From assembly GCA_021613535.1 (NCBI GenBank), contig CP075493.1, forward strand, positions 17,112,001 through 17,176,000: DNA of 64,000 nt, given 5' to 3'. The notes beneath the pieces were generated by a model. The model worked only from the letters and a program-made list of their open reading frames with translations. It made no database searches and had not been told where the DNA came from. Source of the DNA: Adineta vaga. Taxonomy: Eukaryota; Rotifera. The translations under genes and the position numbers were made by a program. The first letter of the stretch is position 1; every line of letters starts with the position of its first letter. Positions 60,501 through 64,000 of the stretch are shown piece after piece.

Positions 60501-60982
60501 TATGTTCACGACTTCTGATCAATGGTTCACACGTTCAAATCTGCTTCTCGTCATGTAAGTAAAAAATTCAATTCATTTGCCAAAGTAGGCTAAGACCATC
60601 CACGTGTAATATTGATGGCGACTCGGTTCGAATCTGAGATGAATTGAATTGATGCATTTTTTGCCTAAATTAAAAATTTAACCGAAACGCATCTGAACGC
60701 ATTTCTCTTTGATCGCGTCTAGACGCAAGGAATGTTTCACTGACGACGCGGTTCGAATCTGAATCGCATTCAGACGCAGTTTGAATCCGAACCGCGTTCA
60801 GATGCAACTAATTTTTCGAGCGCGTAAAAAAGTCAGGAATGTTTCATCCACGCTGCGTCTCGCTGCGTTTTGATTGCTGTAATCCAGACGCGTTTTAGGC
60901 GCGATTGAGACGCGTTTTGACACAAAAAATATTTACATGGGCACTTCTTGTAAAACAAATCGAACAGCGAATTAGAAAATAA
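57524..60982 (+). pseudogene. Leukotriene-A4-hydrolase-like M1 aminopeptidase, decayed and split by a mobile element
   Basis: Exons recognised: 57524-57538 (MMMMN), 57593 to about 58150, then resuming near 58201 in LMSAFQTK, and pieces to 59374. Motifs of the family are clear: YPYMCSQCQAIHARS, PSYLIAIAVGHF, the zinc-binding VIVHELTHSWTG and the second-ligand part HFWLNE, and PGMPPI in the C-terminal helical domain. Damage: a frameshift near 58340, a deletion between FLVLPLS and LTSVIVHELTH that removes the substrate-binding G-x-M-E-N segment, three in-frame TGA codons (around 58575, 58637 and 58694) and a stop near 59127. A 1.57-kb element is inserted after KKYIHP, and the last codons (ALLVKQIEQRIRK, TAA at 60982) lie beyond it. 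Certainly non-functional. Confidence 0.85.
59375..60941. mobile_element. Non-autonomous element with ACGCG/GCGT arrays inside the aminopeptidase relic
   Basis: Inverted ends CCCATGTAAA. Dozens of copies of TGCGTTTAGACGCG-like units (ACGCG, GCGTC, AACGCG) occupy 59385-59990 and 60680-60925, while the middle 600 bases lack them. The host coding sequence resumes right after the element. Target duplication is not clear. No transposase frame. Confidence 0.8.
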
Positions 60983-61247
60983 ACTATTTAACTTTTGTTT
61001 AAATTAATCATAGAAAAGAATCACTCAGCGTACTAACAAAAAGAAGAAGAGACTGATTTCCAAAAGTCCGAAACACTTACATAACTCAGAATTAGTTATT
61101 CATAAATGCTTTATGCCTTTAGATTTCCTCGAATCTATGTTTTGTTTGATGAAAAATCTTAGTTTCATAGTATAGTTGAACTTACTTATTCTCTAGATTT
61201 TCGTTTTTTATTTGCATCTTAAATAGGAAAAAATGAAAAAACATTTT

Positions 61248-62038
61248 TTATTCCAAAATTAAATCAAGTCTTGCGATTCGATGATTCCAACGGTCAGCAA
61301 CATAAAGATTTCCTTCAACATCAAATGATAAACCACTGGGACAATTCAATTCTTCTCCTTCTCCATTTCCACCACCAACAATTTCACTTTCTTCTTTTCC
61401 TTCGCACCAACGCATTATTCGATTGTTATTACAATCTGCACCATAAATTTGACCAAAATGATCGACAACTATTCCATAAGGATAAGACAATTGATTGAGA
61501 TTATCTCCTTGATCATTTCCATCAGCAACAACAATTCCTTCTTTTGCATCTTTTCTCCATTTCATTACACTCTCACTCAAACAATCTGAAACATAAATCG
61601 ATTGTTCATCATCAATAAAGATAAAAGTAGGATCATTCAATTGATTAAGTTGATCTCCTTTTACATTTCCACCCGCAACTACTTATGTCCTTCTTTTTCT
61701 CCAATTTTCCATCTTCTCACTTTATTCTTCTGTTCATCACAAATATAAAGAAATCCAAATTTATCTTTTGTTAAACCATGACACGAAATATTTTCAATGA
61801 TAATTTCTTGTTGATTTTTTTTATTCAACCATCGAATCACTCGTCTGTTCACTTGGTCAGCAATAATCACATTTATTGGTCCATCCAATTGATCAATTCT
61901 TTCTCCTTTTCCATTTCCTCTTGCAACAATTGTTGCATGTTGTTTCCATTTTTTGAATTTAAATTCTTCAAACAGAAAAAAAAAGAAATTTTGAAAGGAA
62001 AAACAACTTTCAAGAAATATTCTTTTCTTTGTTTTCAA
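61248..62038 (-). pseudogene. NHL-repeat protein relic
   Basis: Two frames (62038-61679 and 61640-61248) join through a one-base shift near 61678 (KEGHK / VVAGGNVKGDQLNQL). Repeats of the NHL type are visible: GLTKDKFGFLYICDEQKNKV, IFIDDEQSIYVSDCLSESVM, GIVVDHFGQIYGADCNNNRI and LSFDVEGNLYVADRWNHRI, about five blades. The first blade lacks about eight residues between NVII and ADQVNRR. Relatives are repetitive beta-propellers that often bind protein or RNA; here the N-terminal part, including any signal peptide, is missing. Ends with TAA at 61248. Confidence 0.65.
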
Positions 62039-62126
62039 AATTTATTTAATAAAATTTCTACTTACTCCTCTCTTTTAGAGTTGTTTTCATTAGTAAACTA
62101 TTCATTGCAGATGTTATAGTGTGTTG

Positions 62127-62726
62127 TTACTCTTTTTCATCATTAATTTCCACCAAATGAACATGGAATGAACCTTTTCGATGTTCTAAAACATTACCTT
62201 GAACATGAAAATCAGTTCCCATTGTTAAAATGACTTCATCTTCTTGTTCTTGATCAGTGTAATCTGAGATTTTCTTCCCACTTGATGTTTCAATGAGAAA
62301 TATTGTTGAATTTGTTTCATTTCCAAGAAAATCTTTGATCACATGATAACTGAAGATGAACAAGAATTGACGCTCCACCATGTTAATTGTTGATTTTTAG
62401 AGAAATTCTCTCCAATATCATTTAAAACACCACGTCAAACATTTTCTCGAACAGTTGGTAAATTGTCAAAGCATCACGATTTTCATCACGTAAAACTTTG
62501 TTTAAAACTCGATATAAACTTGTTTCACCCCATTCCATTGTATAAATATAGATGGAAGCAGATTCATCACATGTTAAACCATGTTCCGATGGAAAATGAC
62601 AACGTTTTTTTGCTGTTTGCACATAAAAAGGTAGTTGATGAATGTGTAATTGAATTGGTTGTAAAGATTCTTCAAGTGAAACAAGTTTTGCACTTCGATA
62701 ACCATAAATAGCTGGAAGTCTTTTGA
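62127..62726 (-). pseudogene. Mono-ADP-ribosyltransferase relic lacking the catalytic arginine
   Basis: Begins at the TGTGGG tract with RLPAIYGYRSAKLV and shows the bdelloid ART pattern IYIYTMEWGETSLYRVLNKV. After KMFDVVF the sequence jumps to NDIGENFSKNQQLTWW: the segment expected to hold the W-R-G catalytic arginine is deleted. Another one-base shift follows SSSV before HVIKDFLGNE. The ExE region survives (QEDEVILTMGTDF), as does the typical HVHLVE end. Non-functional. Confidence 0.72.
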
Positions 62727-62744
62727 AGGGTGTGGGTGTGGATG
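62727..62744. repeat. Short TGTGGG tract at a gene-fragment junction
   Basis: AGGGTGTGGGTGTGGATG: about three hexamers lying exactly between the ART relic and the F-box-like relic, with no C-rich partner. Confidence 0.7.
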
Positions 62745-63017
62745 TGATTGTAAATGAATAAATTCAAAGTATTGTTCGATAAAATAATTGATTTGAGCAG
62801 AAGTTTGTTCATGATTGGAGATACGAATCGAGGTTATTTGATCAAGTTTCGATGAAATGTATGTTTGACCGATCGAATCAAAATCAGATCGAGATATACA
62901 TCAGAAATCAAAGCCATGTATCCGACAATGGTTGGCAAGTATCAAATTAAATCGATAATTAAGTCCGCAAAATTCATGAAAAAGTTCACCCTTTAATAAA
63001 TATTCAAAACATTCCAT
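62745..63017 (-). pseudogene. F-box-like fragment
   Basis: Reads from an ATG at 63017 as MECFEYLLKGELFHEFCGLN then YRFNLILANHC, resembling the second half of bdelloid F-box domains. An in-frame TGA follows GFDF (relatives have Arg there), then SRSDFDSIGQTYISSKLDQI and ISNHEQTSAQINYFI. The sequence is cut at the TGTGGG tract, after which an unrelated ART fragment begins. Confidence 0.5.
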
Positions 63018-63378
63018 TGAAGAAATAACTACTGTACATATATGAACTGTTATTGAGTTTTTTCTTCTTTTTTACATGTTACTATGGTAATGACAGAATA
63101 ACAATGAAGAAATCTCAAGCGATAGAGTGCGTCAAAGCAATTTAGTATTGTTAATAGTATGAGTTTTTAGTGGAAATTTCTCCAGAGCTGTGCATAATCA
63201 GTAAATGTGCGGAGCACTCAAATGTTGAAATAAAACATGTATAGAACATAAAAACTGCTCGCTATACATTAACAAACACAGCTTTTGCATAGATGAAGAC
63301 TATATACCAAAACTTCATACTTAATTCATTTGATTATCTTTAAGATGTGTATCAGAGTTCAAATCTTTATACATATCA
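63018..63378. other. Intergenic, no gene recognised
   Basis: AT-rich between the F-box fragment and the membrane-protein gene. Confidence 0.4.
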
Positions 63379-63801
63379 TCAAGATGGATGTATTCTCAGT
63401 ATTTTCCGGCCACATAAATATTCAGTTACCAATATAGTAATAACCGCCAAACTAGCCAGTCCTGCTAATATACCAATTGCAACATTGTATCTCAGGTGTT
63501 GTGATATAGCACCTTTGGTGATTCCAAAAACTAAAATTTTAATCATGGTCGTTCCTGCAACGCAACCGGTTAGGTATAGGGGTTTAGTAGATGAACTGCG
63601 TATGTAAAAGGCTAGACTTACGGAGCCAATATAAGCCAACGCACAAAAAATTAGCAGAACTGCACTAACACTATGCAACCAATTTATACCAGATTCATAT
63701 TGGATATGAATGGAAATTATAATGAAAAGAGTGAGGCCAAGAGATGCCATGTATATGGCAATAAATCTATTTCGACGGTGAAAAGATGAAGTAGAATACA
63801 C
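63379..63801 (-). CDS. Multi-pass membrane protein, probable last exon, possibly DRAM/FRAG1-like
   Basis: About 140 residues with four or five hydrophobic segments (IAIYMASLGLTLFIIISIHI; VSAVLLIFCALAYIGSVSL; GILAGLASLAVITILVTEYL). The arrangement NRF...WLHSVSAVLLIFCALAY is reminiscent of the DRAM/FRAG1 family of lysosomal or ER membrane proteins; this is tentative. The frame opens without an ATG (GTG at 63801), so an upstream exon is expected. An ATG at 63973 (MNPSEKHFV) with a GTAAGG donor is a candidate, but I could not join the frames. Ends with TGA or TAA after LRIHPS. Confidence 0.5.
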   Translation of the reverse strand: MYSTSSFHRRNRFIAIYMASLGLTLFIIISIHIQYESGINWLHSVSAVLLIFCALAYIGSVSLAFYIRSSSTKPLYLTGCVAGTTMIKILVFGITKGAISQHLRYNVAIGILAGLASLAVITILVTEYLCGRKILRIHPS

Positions 63802-64000
63802 TTCACAAATAACTTTTGATTGACTTCGTTAGCTCTTATAGTAAGAAAGCTATGGAATTTGAAATATTTCTCACAAAAAATGAAAACTGACTATAAATTC
63901 AATCTATATTGAGATGCATTCAATAAAAGTCTCTTGGTTTCCTTACAACAAAATGTTTTTCGCTTGGATTCATTTTGTTATGATCAGCTGCAATATCAAC
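63802..64000. other. Upstream region of the membrane-protein gene; possible first exon
   Basis: Contains the candidate first-exon start at 63973 (minus). Nothing else recognised. Confidence 0.3.

Noticed and set aside
60482-60556. tRNA-like segment with an A-box-like AACTCAGTGGT and a B-box-like GTTCAAAT
   Set aside because: Acceptor and T stems do not pair and the anticodon arm is poor. Too degenerate to call; at most a tRNA-derived remnant.

Overview
The window is eukaryotic and AT-rich. Most introns are 45-65 bases with GT..AG ends, and the sequence is crowded with DNA transposons. I infer a bdelloid rotifer (Adineta/Rotaria-like). The evidence is interspersed TGTGGG hexamer repeats (the telomere-type repeat I recall for bdelloids), the mono-ADP-ribosyltransferase plus TPR protein, NHL-repeat and NHL/7TM receptor-like proteins, and two intronless metabolic or secreted-enzyme genes that look horizontally acquired. 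This is recognition from family knowledge, not a database result.

Layout. 0.5-6.7 kb (minus): a large gene encoding RING, RanBP2-type zinc finger, PARG-type macrodomain and a long array of PBZ poly(ADP-ribose)-binding zinc fingers, broken by one frameshift near its 3' end. 6.9-11.6 kb: a complete hAT transposon with 8-bp target duplication, whose transposase carries one in-frame stop. 12.2-12.7 kb: relic of an Asteroid/XPG-like nuclease ending at a telomere-like fold-back. 13.2-18.2 kb (minus): a five-exon gene with two NHL propellers, two repeated extracellular modules and a 7TM region, with a Mutator-like foldback in an intron. 19.0-27.5 kb: two intact piggyBac elements and, between them, a decayed Tc1/mariner-type element; the second piggyBac lies in intron 1 of an ART-TPR gene (24.7-29.9 kb). 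31.5-33.0 kb (minus): intronless argininosuccinate-synthase-like gene. 33.3-36.5, 40.8-42.6 and 44.1-47.8 kb: three large palindromic elements. Between them are small genes: a granulin, an 87-residue unknown and a myristoylated EF-hand protein, then a decayed LDLa/EGF gene. 47.8-64 kb: a patchwork of gene fragments separated by TGTGGG fold-backs, including an intact zinc metalloprotease, a small ART gene, an LTA4H/M1 aminopeptidase pseudogene, an NHL relic, an F-box/ART fragment junction and a multi-pass membrane protein.

Themes. (1) ADP-ribose biology recurs: one PARG/PBZ/RING protein and three ART loci, two possibly functional. (2) TGTGGG tracts occur as fold-back modules with two shared spacer families, and several sit exactly where gene fragments or a mobile element are truncated, as expected from breakage, telomere-type capping and rejoining. 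(3) Several non-autonomous elements each carry a private short motif repeated near both ends, like the subterminal arrays of hAT elements. (4) Many gene relics carry in-frame TGA codons or single-base homopolymer shifts, so part of the region is in active decay (some shifts could be assembly errors).
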